Part shown: positions 48,391 to 58,141 of the stretch, in pieces
Layout of the letters: every line of letters begins with the position of its first letter
How positions within the stretch are numbered: the first letter of the stretch is position 1
Assembly: GCF_001428545.1 (NCBI RefSeq)
Contig: NZ_LMHZ01000089.1
Coordinates: forward strand, 90,751-154,750
Origin: Noviherbaspirillum sp. Root189
GTDB lineage: Bacteria > Pseudomonadota > Gammaproteobacteria > Burkholderiales > Burkholderiaceae_D
Direction: 5' to 3'
Length of the DNA: 64,000 nt
The notes under the pieces: model-generated
Told to the model about the DNA's origin: nothing
Database searches by the model: none
The model's input: only the letters and a program-made list of their open reading frames with translations
Program-made: the position numbers and the translations under genes

Positions 48391-48695
48391 GCTTAATCCT
48401 TGTCATCCAGTGCAGTCTATTGTACCTCGGCAAGAGGATTTAATGCACTGAAGAATTAGGCACTTATAGATAAAAGTTAAAGAGGTTTCTAGAAGTTTGA
48501 CAGTTTAATATGATCCCCGGTGAGCTGGTACCGAAATCAATGGTTGCTGTGCGGATTGGGATTTTCTAATGCGTATAAAAAAATCTGCCGGGATTGCAGG
48601 AGACATCTCAGTCTCTATCGACACGTTCAAGTTGGAAGACGGATTGAAGAATCGGCATCGATACCGCAATGTTTGATCACAAGTCACGCTATTGA

Positions 48696-48795
48696 AAAAA
48701 AATCCCGCAGCTGGGGCAAGCTGCGGGCAAAGCTCTCTTGAAAGGATCAGGAACAAGACGCAATGCCTTGGTTCCAGAGCTTCATGGTAGCCCGT
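48696..48795 (-). ncRNA. Candidate small RNA with own terminator
   Basis: On the minus strand, AAGCTCT pairs with AGAGCTT, enclosing a second hairpin (GGAA/TTCC and CAAG/CTTG), and then comes a perfect terminator: CCCGCAGC (48704-48711)/GCTGCGGG (48720-48727) followed by TTTTTTTT. A -10-like TATCTA lies at 48802-48807; no clear -35. No convincing open frame feeds the terminator. Size would be about 100 nt. Strand and 3' end are well supported, the 5' end is not. Confidence 0.5.
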
Positions 48796-48932
48796 CATTC
48801 TTAGATAGGACTTAAATGCAGGAAAACTCTTTGTTGACTTGATCAAACTAAAATTGGGGCCTGATCAGGAAAGGCCGAGTGCCATGCATGAACCGGGTAA
48901 GCCCACATGCTTGAATTAAAACGATTCACATA

Positions 48933-48960
48933 AAAAAGGCGGGATCGCTCCCGCCTTTTT
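48933..48960. terminator. Bidirectional terminator after the KADAKA-repeat gene
   Basis: GGCGGGA/TCCCGCC with a 4-nt loop, flanked by A and T runs on both sides. On the minus strand it ends the gene at 48982-49311. Confidence 0.88.
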
Positions 48961-48981
48961 ATTTGAGCCTATCTCTATCTG

Positions 48982-49311
48982 TTACTTGACGGCGTCAGCC
49001 TTCTTTTCGGCCGCATCCTTATTGGCTTCCGCCTTGTCCTTACGTGCCTTTGCATCGGCTTTGGCAATCTTCTTCTCTGCCTTGGCATCGGCCTTGGCCG
49101 CCTTCTCGTCAGCCTTGGCGTCCGCTTTGTCAGCCTTCGCCTGCGCCTTTGCATCAGCCTTTGTGACGGGAGTGTCGACCGTGGCGGAAGCACCTGAGGT
49201 CACCCCGGCCGGTGTGGTCGCGGGGACTGTCGTGGTGGTGCTTGTCGACGCTTGTGCGAACACGGACGTTGCAAACAAACCTGTGAGGAGAGTGGCGATC
49301 AATTTATTCAT
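48982..49311 (-). CDS. Secreted Ala/Lys-rich KADAKA-repeat protein
   Basis: A 109-residue protein with a signal peptide (cleavage after SVFA, about residue 19), a Thr/Ala/Val-rich spacer, then about 60 residues made of KADAKA-like heptad-length repeats rich in Lys, Ala, Asp and Glu. This predicts a long charged alpha helix or coiled coil in the periplasm. Similar small proteins are common in Oxalobacteraceae, but no function is known to me. A terminator follows. Confidence 0.75.
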   Translation of the reverse strand: MNKLIATLLTGLFATSVFAQASTSTTTTVPATTPAGVTSGASATVDTPVTKADAKAQAKADKADAKADEKAAKADAKAEKKIAKADAKARKDKAEANKDAAEKKADAVK

Positions 49312-49529
49312 TAGGTTCCTTTCAGAGAGAATAAAGGTGACATCAACGTGTCATTGATTCAGACCACGCTGCTCCTAAAGATTCCTTGCCATTATGTTAT
49401 TAATTGTAAGCTTTGCAACCAGACGCAAGTGCGGAAATTAAATCGTCTTGCCTAAAGCAACCATCTTCTGCAACAGCAACAGTGCTCGCCCGCAACCAGG
49501 TTACTTGTTCATTCTTTGCGCAATGAACC

Positions 49530-52500
49530 TCACGCGGCTTCAACGCCGACGACACTCTTGCCGCCCGCGACCCGACGCACAATCACTTTGGTTCCTATGC
49601 GCTCCGTCATTTCCTGTACATGGGATATGACGCCGACCTTGCGCCCCATGGACTGCAATCCATCGAGTGCCTGCATGGCGACAGCCAGCGTGTCCGCATC
49701 AAGGCTTCCGAAGCCTTCATCGATAAACAGGGATTCCACCCGTACGCGATTCGACGAAAGCGATGCGAGTCCTAACGCGAGGGCGAGAGACACCAGAAAA
49801 GACTCGCCGCCCGACAGCGAATGCACCGAGCGGATCTCTTCTCCCATATCCTGATCGACGACCATGAGCGCCAGCGAGTTCGGCACGCGCTCCAGGCGGT
49901 AGCGGCGTGCCAGTTCCATCAGATGACGATTGGCATAACCCAGCAGGACATCCAGCGTGAACTGCTGTGCATAGTTGCGAAATTTTTTCCCGTCTGCTGA
50001 TCCGATCAGTTCGCCGAGTTGGCCCCACAGGCGCGCGGTGGCCTGCTGCCGTTCGAGTTCCGCCTGTACGGCTTCGCTACGCGTGCGCCGGGCTTCGTCA
50101 TCGGCAAGCGCCAGCCGCAATTGTGTGGTGCGTGCGCTCGCGGTCTCATGGTCGGATGACAGTGTTGCCAGTGCACTTTGCAGCACCTCGCGAGCTTGTG
50201 CCGATGGCCGCAATAACTCGTGAGCGACCCGGCGGTCCTGTCGCTCCTGCAGCACAGCCTTGGCGGTATGCAAGGCACTATCCGCGTGCTGGAGATAAGA
50301 TCGTTCGCCGCCATGCCAGTCCGCGTCATGTGCCAGCATATCCTTGAGGCTTGATTCATCGAGTGGACCGGTTTGCTGGTCGGCATGCTGGTTGTAATCC
50401 TTAATCCAGGCGTTGACGCGCTCATGTGCCGACGCGATTTCCTGTTCGGCGTTTGACAGTCGTTGCAGGGCCTGGTCACGCGACTCGCGGCAACGCGTTG
50501 CACCCATGGCCTTCTCCTGCAACGTCTGCATCTGACGTTCGCATTGTGCTCTTGCCTGCTCCATCTTGGCGGCAAGCTCTTCCTCGACCTTTCTGACCGC
50601 ACGTCCGTCAAACAGCATTGCACGTGCGGCGCGTTTCTCGTCGAGGCGTTCGCGACTGGCGGCCAATTGCGCAGTGCGTGACTGCACTTCAGCGATAAGT
50701 TTAGTCGCGTTTTCAGCGAGCGCTGTTACGGTAATATCCAGTTCGTGAAGGCGGGTGCCGAGCCGCGCATGCTCTGTGACATTGACATTCCACTGTGCGA
50801 CCCGTTGTTCGCATTTCTCACGGAAATCGGCAGGCGACTTCAGCCAGCTATCTTTCCATTTGGGATGGGCGAAGGCTTCCTCGAGCTGGTCGAGTGCTGT
50901 CGACAGCCGACGTTCCAGGTCTATGAATTTCTCATTTAATTTCGCTGATTCAGCTTCGGCCTTATTTGCCTGCGCAGTCGCGCTTGCAAGGGTTTCACTG
51001 AGTTGCGAGCGGCGGAGCAGGGCGGCATCGAGCGCTTGCTGGGCGCTGTCCTTTTCTTTCTCCGCGGCCGTCGCTGCGTTCTCGGCGACCGACAAATCGA
51101 GCAGTTGGGCTTTGATCGCCTGGCGCAGATCCGCAAACCATGCGCTGCGGTCTGCCGGACTAACGCTCATCACTTCTGCCGCGACTGGATGCACCTGCCA
51201 GGCACCAAGTTTGTCCTCGATGGACGCCAAAACGACCTCGTTGTCGCGCATGGCTTCGTCAAGCTGGCGCCGCAATTCCGTGATGGAAGCTTCTTCCCGT
51301 GCATACTGCTGGAACAGTGCTTCAGCTTCCGTGCGTTTTGCCGAGACCTCGCGGTCCATGGTCGACAGCACCGTTTGCAGGCGGTCGTCCTCTCCGGCGT
51401 AGGGATGCTCAACCGAACCGCATACAGGACATGGCTCATCCTGTACCAGCGATGCCCGCATTTCCTCCACGCTGGTACTGCAGGCGTCGTGTGCCATCTG
51501 CTGCATGCGCTGGGCCTGCTCAAGAGCGCTTCTGGCTGATGTCAGAGACTGTGATAGTTGTGCATGCCTGGCTGCTCCTCCTTCGAGCGACTGGGTTATA
51601 TGTGCAATGCGCGCGGCAAGTTCTTGTGCCCGGGACTGGGACGTGAACAGGAGCTTCCAGCAAGCGTCCGCATCTTCAATTAAATCGCGCCGTGTTTCAA
51701 GCGCATGGCGTCGCTCGCGGATACCTGCAATGTCGACCTGCGTCAAAGCGCGCACCGCCAGTTCGCGCCGCGCTTCGGCCCTAGTGACCGATTCGACCGC
51801 AAGTAAAAGCTGTGCCTGCGCTTCTTCGCCAGCCTGTCGTTTGATCCGGAAGTCGGCCTGAAGCATGTCTAACGACTGCTTCGCCATATTCCGTTCGGCC
51901 AGCAACGCGCCGGCCTGACCCAGCAAGGTGTCCCAGCGCGCCCAGTGCAGCGCCAACGATTTGGTCGACGCGTGGTCGCTCAGCCAGGCATCGGCCTTTT
52001 TCTGCTGGTCTGTGATAACGGCATGCTCTTGCCGCAGGTTTGCAAGTTTCCGATTCGCTTCCGATTCGTTTTTCCGCGCCTCTTCCAGTGCGTCGATTAA
52101 TCGTTGATATTCCGGTTGCAGCGCCTCGATCTGTGCGTCGAGAGTCTTGGCTTTGTCCAGATTGATTGTTGCGGCATTACGCGCGATATCGGCGTTATGG
52201 ACAGCGGTTTCCGCTTCCTTCAGCGCCAGCCGCGCCTGCGAATGCGCCATCACTGCGGCATCGAGTCTCTGTTCGGCGGCTTGCAGCTCGCTGCGCAGGC
52301 TGGTCGTTGCGGCCTGCGCGCGGTTCCATTCATGCATGAGCGGACGGGCCGCCTGAATGCTATCGACACGCGCAAGGTATCGACGTCGCGTTACCAGTGT
52401 GAGCTGTTCGGCTACCAGGCGTTCCACTTCCTCCCGGGCATGCTGCTCATCCCGCTTGAGATTTTCCCATGCGTGGTGCCAACGTAGTTCTTCGTCGAGC

Positions 52501-53273
52501 TTTTGCTTTTTCTGGTCCAGTAATGCGAGGGACTCGCTGGCAAGCTGCACCTCTTTCTCGAGGTTTGCCCGCGCTTCCGGGTCGAGCGGCGCATGGTCCG
52601 CCAGGCGGCTGCTCAGCTGGTTCAGCTTCTCGGTTTCGGCCTTGGCGCGTGCAAACGCACGCTTTGACATTTCGCTGTAGATTGTGCTCCCGGAAAGCGT
52701 TTCGAGCAGTTCGCCGCGTTCGCCATCATCGGCTTTCAGAAAAGCGGAAAACTCATTCTGCGCCAGCAGTACCGCGCGGGTGAACTGTTCGAAACTCAGA
52801 CCTATGCGACGTTCGATCTCGGCCTTTACTTCAAGCTTGGTGCCGCCGATTTGCTGCAGTTCCGGCAGTTGCCAGAATGCCATGGTCACCGGTTGCAAGG
52901 CGCCATCCTCTCTGGAACGCGCCCGGCGCACACTCCAGCGCGCACGGTACGTCAGGTTGTCGTTTCCGATGAATTCCACCTCTGCATACGCTTCCGCGCA
53001 GCCGCGACGCAGCAGATTACGGGTGTCCTGCTGCGTCAGTGTTTCATCACGCACGTCGGGCAGGCCGATGCCTTTGCCGACAGCTCTGGACAGACGTGGC
53101 GTCGCATCGTAGAGCGCGAGGCAGAGTGCATCCAGCAAGGTACTTTTTCCGGCACCGGTAGGCCCGCAGATGGCAAACAGGCCGGTTGAAAGCAGGGGCT
53201 CGCTCTGGAAATCGAGAGCGAATTCGCCGCCCAGCGAGGCGAGGTTCTTGCCGCTGACCTTGAGTATTTTCAT
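49530..53273 (-). CDS. sbcC: Exonuclease SbcC, ATPase subunit
   Basis: A 1247-residue SMC-like protein. N-terminal Walker A is CGPTGAGKSTLLDALCL, long coiled coils run through the middle, a zinc hook CPVC is found in DEPCPVCGSVEHP, and the C-terminal end has SLSGGESFLVSLALALG and Walker B FIDEGFGSLD. With SbcD it cuts hairpin and cruciform DNA. The true start is ATG 53273 (KILKVSGKNLAS follows), 19 bp after sbcD; a longer frame to 53468 overlaps sbcD out of frame. Confidence 0.94.
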   Translation of the reverse strand: MKILKVSGKNLASLGGEFALDFQSEPLLSTGLFAICGPTGAGKSTLLDALCLALYDATPRLSRAVGKGIGLPDVRDETLTQQDTRNLLRRGCAEAYAEVEFIGNDNLTYRARWSVRRARSREDGALQPVTMAFWQLPELQQIGGTKLEVKAEIERRIGLSFEQFTRAVLLAQNEFSAFLKADDGERGELLETLSGSTIYSEMSKRAFARAKAETEKLNQLSSRLADHAPLDPEARANLEKEVQLASESLALLDQKKQKLDEELRWHHAWENLKRDEQHAREEVERLVAEQLTLVTRRRYLARVDSIQAARPLMHEWNRAQAATTSLRSELQAAEQRLDAAVMAHSQARLALKEAETAVHNADIARNAATINLDKAKTLDAQIEALQPEYQRLIDALEEARKNESEANRKLANLRQEHAVITDQQKKADAWLSDHASTKSLALHWARWDTLLGQAGALLAERNMAKQSLDMLQADFRIKRQAGEEAQAQLLLAVESVTRAEARRELAVRALTQVDIAGIRERRHALETRRDLIEDADACWKLLFTSQSRAQELAARIAHITQSLEGGAARHAQLSQSLTSARSALEQAQRMQQMAHDACSTSVEEMRASLVQDEPCPVCGSVEHPYAGEDDRLQTVLSTMDREVSAKRTEAEALFQQYAREEASITELRRQLDEAMRDNEVVLASIEDKLGAWQVHPVAAEVMSVSPADRSAWFADLRQAIKAQLLDLSVAENAATAAEKEKDSAQQALDAALLRRSQLSETLASATAQANKAEAESAKLNEKFIDLERRLSTALDQLEEAFAHPKWKDSWLKSPADFREKCEQRVAQWNVNVTEHARLGTRLHELDITVTALAENATKLIAEVQSRTAQLAASRERLDEKRAARAMLFDGRAVRKVEEELAAKMEQARAQCERQMQTLQEKAMGATRCRESRDQALQRLSNAEQEIASAHERVNAWIKDYNQHADQQTGPLDESSLKDMLAHDADWHGGERSYLQHADSALHTAKAVLQERQDRRVAHELLRPSAQAREVLQSALATLSSDHETASARTTQLRLALADDEARRTRSEAVQAELERQQATARLWGQLGELIGSADGKKFRNYAQQFTLDVLLGYANRHLMELARRYRLERVPNSLALMVVDQDMGEEIRSVHSLSGGESFLVSLALALGLASLSSNRVRVESLFIDEGFGSLDADTLAVAMQALDGLQSMGRKVGVISHVQEMTERIGTKVIVRRVAGGKSVVGVEAA

Positions 53274-53292
53274 GCGTAATTCTGGACGACGT

Positions 53293-54528
53293 TTAGGACG
53301 ACTGTTGATCAGGAGCCAGGAGAAGTTCGGCGAAGGCAGCCAGTTGTTCCGACGGCGCCTCGACCTGGTATTTGGCCTGGTAGAGACGCTTGAATATTTC
53401 GTCGGGCTGCAGCGCATCCAGATCATCGACCGACACGGGAACAGCATGCTCCTGAACGCGGACAGCATAGCTTGTGTCGATTTTCGCCAGCCTTACCGGC
53501 TTGCCTTCAATCGCTGCTTCAATACGGGCCCGCAAGCCGGGTTCCGGCCCGTCAAGGCGCACGCGCACTTCAAGATAAGCGTGCAAGTGGGCATCCGTCT
53601 CGGGCAAATCCAGCGCATGCAATGCCGCGAGCGCTTCCTCGATCCCTGCGGGGCGGCGTGGGATGCGTAACAGTTCCACGGTTCTCGGCACCCGGATTTC
53701 GCGAATGTCGGCGACCTTCTCGCCATCGAGGTCGATGCAGAGTACCTGGTGTGCATAATCGACTTCCGTGAACGACATCGGCAAGGGGCTGCCGCAATAA
53801 CGGATGTGTTCGCGACCGCCGACGCGCTGCGCCTTGTGCAGATGACCGAGCGCCACGTACGCAACCGACGCATCGAACATCTGGTCGGACAGCGCCTCGG
53901 ACCCGCCGACGACGATACGTCGCTCGGAATCGGCGGAGACTTCTCCGCCAGTCATGTGGCAATGCCCGAGCGCGATGATGGCCTGGCGGGCATCGCGCTT
54001 TTCGGCTGCGCGATCAAGCGCCTGCCGGTACAGAAGGGCAATGCCTTCCATGTAAGGATCGCCGTCGGTTTCAACGCGCGGTACGTCGCCAGGACGAAGA
54101 AAGGGCACGGCCAGGCACCAGGCGCCGACAGAACCATCCCGGCGGTGAAGCGGGACGAGCAACTGATCCAGATCGGTTTCACCCGCGTCCAGGGGGCGCA
54201 CATGGCCGACGACAGTGACATTCATCCCCTCCAGCAGCGGGCGCGGGGCTTCCAGGCGGCCTGGTGAATCGTGGTTGCCAGCAATGACGACGATTTGCAG
54301 ATGCGGTGCCCGCTGTTTGACCTTCTGAAGAAACTGATAAAACTGGCGCTGAGAGGCGGCCGAGGGGTTGGCGTTGTCAAAAATATCGCCGGCGATCAGC
54401 AGCACGTCGACGGACTCGCTGGCCACCGTGTCGACAAGCCACGCAAGGAACTGCTCGTGTTCATGCGTGCGTTCATAATTATGAAGAAACTGGCCGAGAT
54501 GCCAGTCCGAGGTGTGCAACAGGCGCAT
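53293..54528 (-). CDS. sbcD: Exonuclease SbcD, nuclease subunit
   Basis: A 411-residue Mre11-type phosphoesterase with the metal motifs TSDWHLG, AGDIFD, AGNHDSP and, later, GHCHM and LGHLH. It forms the SbcCD nuclease with the next gene. The start is ATG 54528, where MRLLHTSDWHLG begins, behind AAAGGA. SbcCD acts on long palindromes, of interest since this window holds several palindromic repeats. Confidence 0.94.
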   Translation of the reverse strand: MRLLHTSDWHLGQFLHNYERTHEHEQFLAWLVDTVASESVDVLLIAGDIFDNANPSAASQRQFYQFLQKVKQRAPHLQIVVIAGNHDSPGRLEAPRPLLEGMNVTVVGHVRPLDAGETDLDQLLVPLHRRDGSVGAWCLAVPFLRPGDVPRVETDGDPYMEGIALLYRQALDRAAEKRDARQAIIALGHCHMTGGEVSADSERRIVVGGSEALSDQMFDASVAYVALGHLHKAQRVGGREHIRYCGSPLPMSFTEVDYAHQVLCIDLDGEKVADIREIRVPRTVELLRIPRRPAGIEEALAALHALDLPETDAHLHAYLEVRVRLDGPEPGLRARIEAAIEGKPVRLAKIDTSYAVRVQEHAVPVSVDDLDALQPDEIFKRLYQAKYQVEAPSEQLAAFAELLLAPDQQSS

Positions 54529-54637
54529 TCCTTTCCTTTCTTGAAGACGCCGTGTGAATGACCGGGATGAAGGCGAATATAGCATTTCCGCCACGATCCA
54601 CGATCTGCGGCGGCAAGATGGCGTCCCGAAAAGCTTG

Positions 54638-55579
54638 TCAGGCAGGCTCGGCGAGCGCAAGTCTGGCCATATGCAAGGCGCTTTCGTAAGAGCCCGCTGC
54701 AGCAATGAAGAGGTTGTTATGGCAAAAGCCGGCATCGGGCACGCCGGTCACTGCGGAAAGCTCCTGTCCTTGCAGTCCGGCCCAGGCGGCCGGCAGGTCT
54801 TTGCGTGACTCGAAGGTATCGGGCGCCGCCGGAACGGTATGCAGCATGAACCGCTGTTCCGCCAGATTGTGGCTGATGACGAACAAGACCTTGGGCATTT
54901 CATTGCGGACCACCGAGGCCCATGGCAGCGCGCTGTTGGCGATGAACAGCACCGTGCCGTTTTCGAGCAAGGTGGAGTTGCGTACCTGTTCGACGGCAAA
55001 CTGGCTGCCGACCCGGTACTTCACTGCATTAACGATGATATCCGCCATGAAGCTCATCGCGCGCCGGAACTGCGCAAGGCGCACGGCATCCGCGGCGGCG
55101 GGACCGCCGGCCTCCTGCTCATCGAGCCAGGTCGGATTGAAGCCGGAGACCACGGCGGACAAGCCATACCCGCCAGGTGCATTTTTGGCTGCACCGGTGT
55201 CCGACATGTCCAGGTATTGAACCAGATCACTATCGATGGCGTAAGCGATCTGCTGCGCCTGCTCGTCGGGAAGCTGCACATTCATGCGTGACTTTGCAAC
55301 CAGGGCAACACATTGCGCGCCATGGGTTTTCCAGACCAGACCGGCGCTGGCATAGACGACGCCGGTCTCGCGGGCGCCGGCAAAGCCTTTCTGGTGGTGA
55401 TCGAAACGCCCGGTTTGCGGATCCCAGATGCCGCCCACATCGACCGCGAAGTCGGCGGCACGAATCTTTTCCGGATCGCGGGTACGAATCAGGTCGCTGT
55501 GGGGAAACAGCATGTCGAGGACGGTCGCTGCCCAGACATCGTCCGCGTGAAATTTTCCTGAATGAGTTGCAATGATCAT
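54638..55579 (-). CDS. MYG1 family protein (DHH-like phosphoesterase)
   Basis: A 313-residue protein of the MYG1/UPF0160 family. Metal-binding motifs are HSGKFHADDVWA at the N-terminus and FDHHQKGF; NPTWLDEQ and ALPWASVV follow. Eukaryotic MYG1 is a 3'-5' RNA exonuclease; the bacterial role is unknown. The start is ATG 55579, giving IIATHSGKFHADD at the N-terminus; an upstream in-frame extension is not conserved-looking. It lies upstream of sbcD on the same strand. Confidence 0.88.
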   Translation of the reverse strand: MIIATHSGKFHADDVWAATVLDMLFPHSDLIRTRDPEKIRAADFAVDVGGIWDPQTGRFDHHQKGFAGARETGVVYASAGLVWKTHGAQCVALVAKSRMNVQLPDEQAQQIAYAIDSDLVQYLDMSDTGAAKNAPGGYGLSAVVSGFNPTWLDEQEAGGPAAADAVRLAQFRRAMSFMADIIVNAVKYRVGSQFAVEQVRNSTLLENGTVLFIANSALPWASVVRNEMPKVLFVISHNLAEQRFMLHTVPAAPDTFESRKDLPAAWAGLQGQELSAVTGVPDAGFCHNNLFIAAAGSYESALHMARLALAEPA

Positions 55580-55670
55580 GTAGAGGGTAGCGTGTAATGG
55601 TCTGGAATCCGGAATCCGGATTCCGGAAACCCGCCATTCTACCGGGGTATTGCCCGGCGATATCGGCATC

Positions 55671-56729
55671 TCATGTATTTCCCTTCAGTGAGGCCATATC
55701 GATGACAAAGCGATACTTCACATCGCTTTTCAGCATGCGCTCATACGCGTCATTGATCTGCTGGATGGGAATCATCTCGATGTCCGAGGCGATGCCATGC
55801 TCGGCGCAAAAATCGAGCATTTCCTGGGTTTCCGCGATGCCGCCGATCAGTGAGCCGGCGAGATGGCGCCGTTTCATGATGAGGTTGAATACCTGCGGCG
55901 ACGGATGCGGCTCGGCGGGAGCACCGACCAGGGTCATCGTACCTTCGCGCTTGAGCAAGACGAGAAACGCGTCGAGACTGTGCGGAGCCGCCACGGTATT
56001 CAGAATGAAATCGAAGGAGTTTTCGTGTGCCTGCATCTGTTGCGCATCACGGGAAACAACAACTTCGTCCGCACCGAGGCGCATGGCATCCTCCTTTTTT
56101 CCCGGGGAGGTAGTAAACAACACCACATGCGCGCCGAGCGCATGGGCCAGCTTGATACCCATGTGACCAAGTCCGCCCAAGCCAACGATGCCAACCTTCT
56201 GACCCTTGCCGACTTTCCAGTGCCGCAGCGGGGACCAGGTGGTGATGCCTGCACAGAGGAGAGGCGCTGCGGCAGCCGGGTCAAGCTTGTCGGAAATACG
56301 CAGGACAAACTTTTCAGTCACCACGATATTGCTCGCATAGCCGCCATACGTCATGCCGCCGGAATGCATTTCCTCACCGTTATAGGTGCCGACGAAGCCG
56401 TTTTCGCAATACTGCTCCAGTCCTTCGGCGCAACTGCGGCAGTGCTGGCAGGAATCGACCATGCAACCGACACCAACGACATCTCCTGGTTTGAAACGGG
56501 TTACCTTGTTGCCGACCGCGCTGACGCGTCCGACAATTTCATGGCCAGGTACCACCGGGTACACGGTATTTCCCCACTCGTTGCGGGCCGTGTGCAAATC
56601 CGAATGGCAGACGCCGCAGTAGAGGATGTCAATCTGTACATCCGTCGGACCGGGATCACGGCGTTCAAAGCGAAGTTCATGCAGGGGCTTATGGGCATCG
56701 GTGGCGCCGTAGCCAAGAGATTGCAACAT
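55671..56729 (-). CDS. NAD(P)-dependent zinc alcohol dehydrogenase (YahK/CAD type)
   Basis: A 352-residue medium-chain dehydrogenase. The catalytic zinc motif is CGVCHSDLH with PGHEIVG, the structural zinc cysteines are in CMVDSCQHCRSCAEGLEQYC, and the cofactor motif is GLGGLGHMGIKLA. It resembles broad-range aldehyde reductases of the cinnamyl alcohol dehydrogenase type (YahK, AdhC). A role in reducing aromatic aldehydes would suit the neighbourhood but is not shown. Confidence 0.9.
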   Translation of the reverse strand: MLQSLGYGATDAHKPLHELRFERRDPGPTDVQIDILYCGVCHSDLHTARNEWGNTVYPVVPGHEIVGRVSAVGNKVTRFKPGDVVGVGCMVDSCQHCRSCAEGLEQYCENGFVGTYNGEEMHSGGMTYGGYASNIVVTEKFVLRISDKLDPAAAAPLLCAGITTWSPLRHWKVGKGQKVGIVGLGGLGHMGIKLAHALGAHVVLFTTSPGKKEDAMRLGADEVVVSRDAQQMQAHENSFDFILNTVAAPHSLDAFLVLLKREGTMTLVGAPAEPHPSPQVFNLIMKRRHLAGSLIGGIAETQEMLDFCAEHGIASDIEMIPIQQINDAYERMLKSDVKYRFVIDMASLKGNT

Positions 56730-57298
56730 AGTGGTCCTCCAGTTGATTTGTTCGGCCGCTTCTGCGGATTGAGAAAGCTGGATGTTGATTGACTGACATG
56801 CGGTAGCACAGTTCCAACCCTGGCCTCGCGATGCGTCTTTTAGCCTGGTCCCAATACCGGAAATCCGTCATGCAGCTTTCAGACAACGAAATGCTTGCGC
56901 TAAGTCAACGATGTGTAAATTCCCGATGGAACCAGATTCTGGCTCGCTAAAATTTTCTATGAAAAATCTTTAGAAACAGCGCAAACGAGGCGATCGCGAT
57001 AACCAGCGAAACCGCAGCCGATTCATCGACACGAACTTCAGCTCAGAGCCCCTTTCTCAGGATTAAGAGCCAGCCTCAGCTGATGTCGAAGACATTGAGC
57101 TAAGACAGGCTCCGATGCTCCCGCACTCTTACTAATGCCGGCAATGCGGTAGATAATGTGTCAGTGGTTTTCCGGCGAATCATCCCGGACCCAACACTTC
57201 GGCATTTCACCACTGCACTATTGCAACAGTCGTAGTGCCTGTCACTATGACGCGCACTGCCGCATCGGCGTTCATCTTCACTTCGAGGAGCAGATGCA
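56730..57298. other. Gap before the peptide-export locus
   Basis: 569 bp between divergent genes. No convincing gene. I looked for a sigma-54 -24/-12 pair on the plus strand and found none, so the parvulin/exporter genes may use another sigma factor. GAGGAG stands at a suitable distance before the ATG at 57299. Confidence 0.45.
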
Positions 57299-58051
57299 AT
57301 GACGGATATTGTAAGAATCGATGATGAAGTCATCAGCGTCGACGACTTCGTCAGGACACTCAAGCTCAGCGGCCAGTTTGAAAGCCTGGTCGAACAGATG
57401 GTGCGCGACCGGCTCACGGTCAACGCCGCGAAGAAGCAGGGTATTCCGGTGCTGACCGAAGAAATCCAGGAACGGGCTGATCAGTTTCGCCGGGTGCAGG
57501 GTCTGCATCGCGCGGCCGACATGAATCAGTACCTGAGCGCACTCGGGGTCTCGCTGGACGAATTTGAAGAATTCATCACGGACGCGCTATATCAGGAAAA
57601 GATGCTGGCCAAGGTCTGTAATGATCGTGCCGTAGAAGAATATTTCAAACTTAACTCTCCCAAGTTCGACAGCATTGAAGTCAGTCACATCGTGCTCGAT
57701 GCCGAAGGCAAGGCGAAAGAAATGATTTCGGTATTGCAGGACGATCCGGACTGCTTCGCGGAAATGGCGATGGAACATTCCGTCGCCGATACACGCGACA
57801 AAGGTGGCCTCATTGGCAAGGTAATGCGCGGCTCGCTCAAGTCCGATATCGAAGCCAAAGTCTTTAACGCCAAGGTGGGCGACCTGCTTGGTCCTTTCCC
57901 GTCGCCTGATCGCACCGTGTTCGAAATTTTCATGGTCAACGCCAAGCATCCAGCGACACTGGACGAAGAGTCGACTGCGGAAATCCGACGCTTGCTGAAG
58001 GAAGAATGGCTTCTCGGCCGGGCGCAGGAACATATCATCGAAGCGTGCTAA
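57299..58051 (+). CDS. Cytoplasmic parvulin-like peptidyl-prolyl isomerase
   Basis: A 250-residue protein with a SurA/PpiC-like helical N-terminal part (about 1-115) and a parvulin-type domain (about 125-215: VSHIVLD, FAEMAMEHSVADTRDKGGLIG, GDLLGPF). There is no signal peptide, unlike SurA or PrsA, so it should work in the cytoplasm. It precedes the C39 exporter gene by 90 bp. The likely job is to hold the precursor peptides unfolded or to isomerise prolines before export; related PpiC-like proteins occur in other peptide-maturation loci. That role is inferred. Confidence 0.8.
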   Translation: MTDIVRIDDEVISVDDFVRTLKLSGQFESLVEQMVRDRLTVNAAKKQGIPVLTEEIQERADQFRRVQGLHRAADMNQYLSALGVSLDEFEEFITDALYQEKMLAKVCNDRAVEEYFKLNSPKFDSIEVSHIVLDAEGKAKEMISVLQDDPDCFAEMAMEHSVADTRDKGGLIGKVMRGSLKSDIEAKVFNAKVGDLLGPFPSPDRTVFEIFMVNAKHPATLDEESTAEIRRLLKEEWLLGRAQEHIIEAC

Positions 58052-58141
58052 ACCTGTCGTGAATCGTGCCAGGGGCCGAGCAAGCCCTCGCTGCCATCCC
58101 CCCGACAGCCGACAGCCTAGCGAAGCGAGAGTGGCAAGCCC

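Larger units (their letters stand above)
48391..48981. other. Non-coding gap between pbpG and the KADAKA-repeat gene
   Basis: 591 bp. It contains the pbpG upstream region, an sRNA candidate with its terminator (48696-48795) and a bidirectional terminator (48933-48960). Open frames in it look random. Confidence 0.5.

Noticed and set aside
48545..48565. A GGATTGGGATTTT stretch resembling one end of the dispersed repeat
   Set aside because: Only about ten bases match, no partner end or internal sequence is present.
48505..48846. A 113-codon minus-strand frame in the pbpG upstream gap
   Set aside because: Random composition; it runs across the sRNA candidate's terminator and lacks a Shine-Dalgarno sequence.
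56941..56960. TGGCTCG-CTAA as a possible sigma-54 -24 element before the parvulin gene
   Set aside because: The -12 part reads AATTT instead of TTGCW, so the essential GC is missing.
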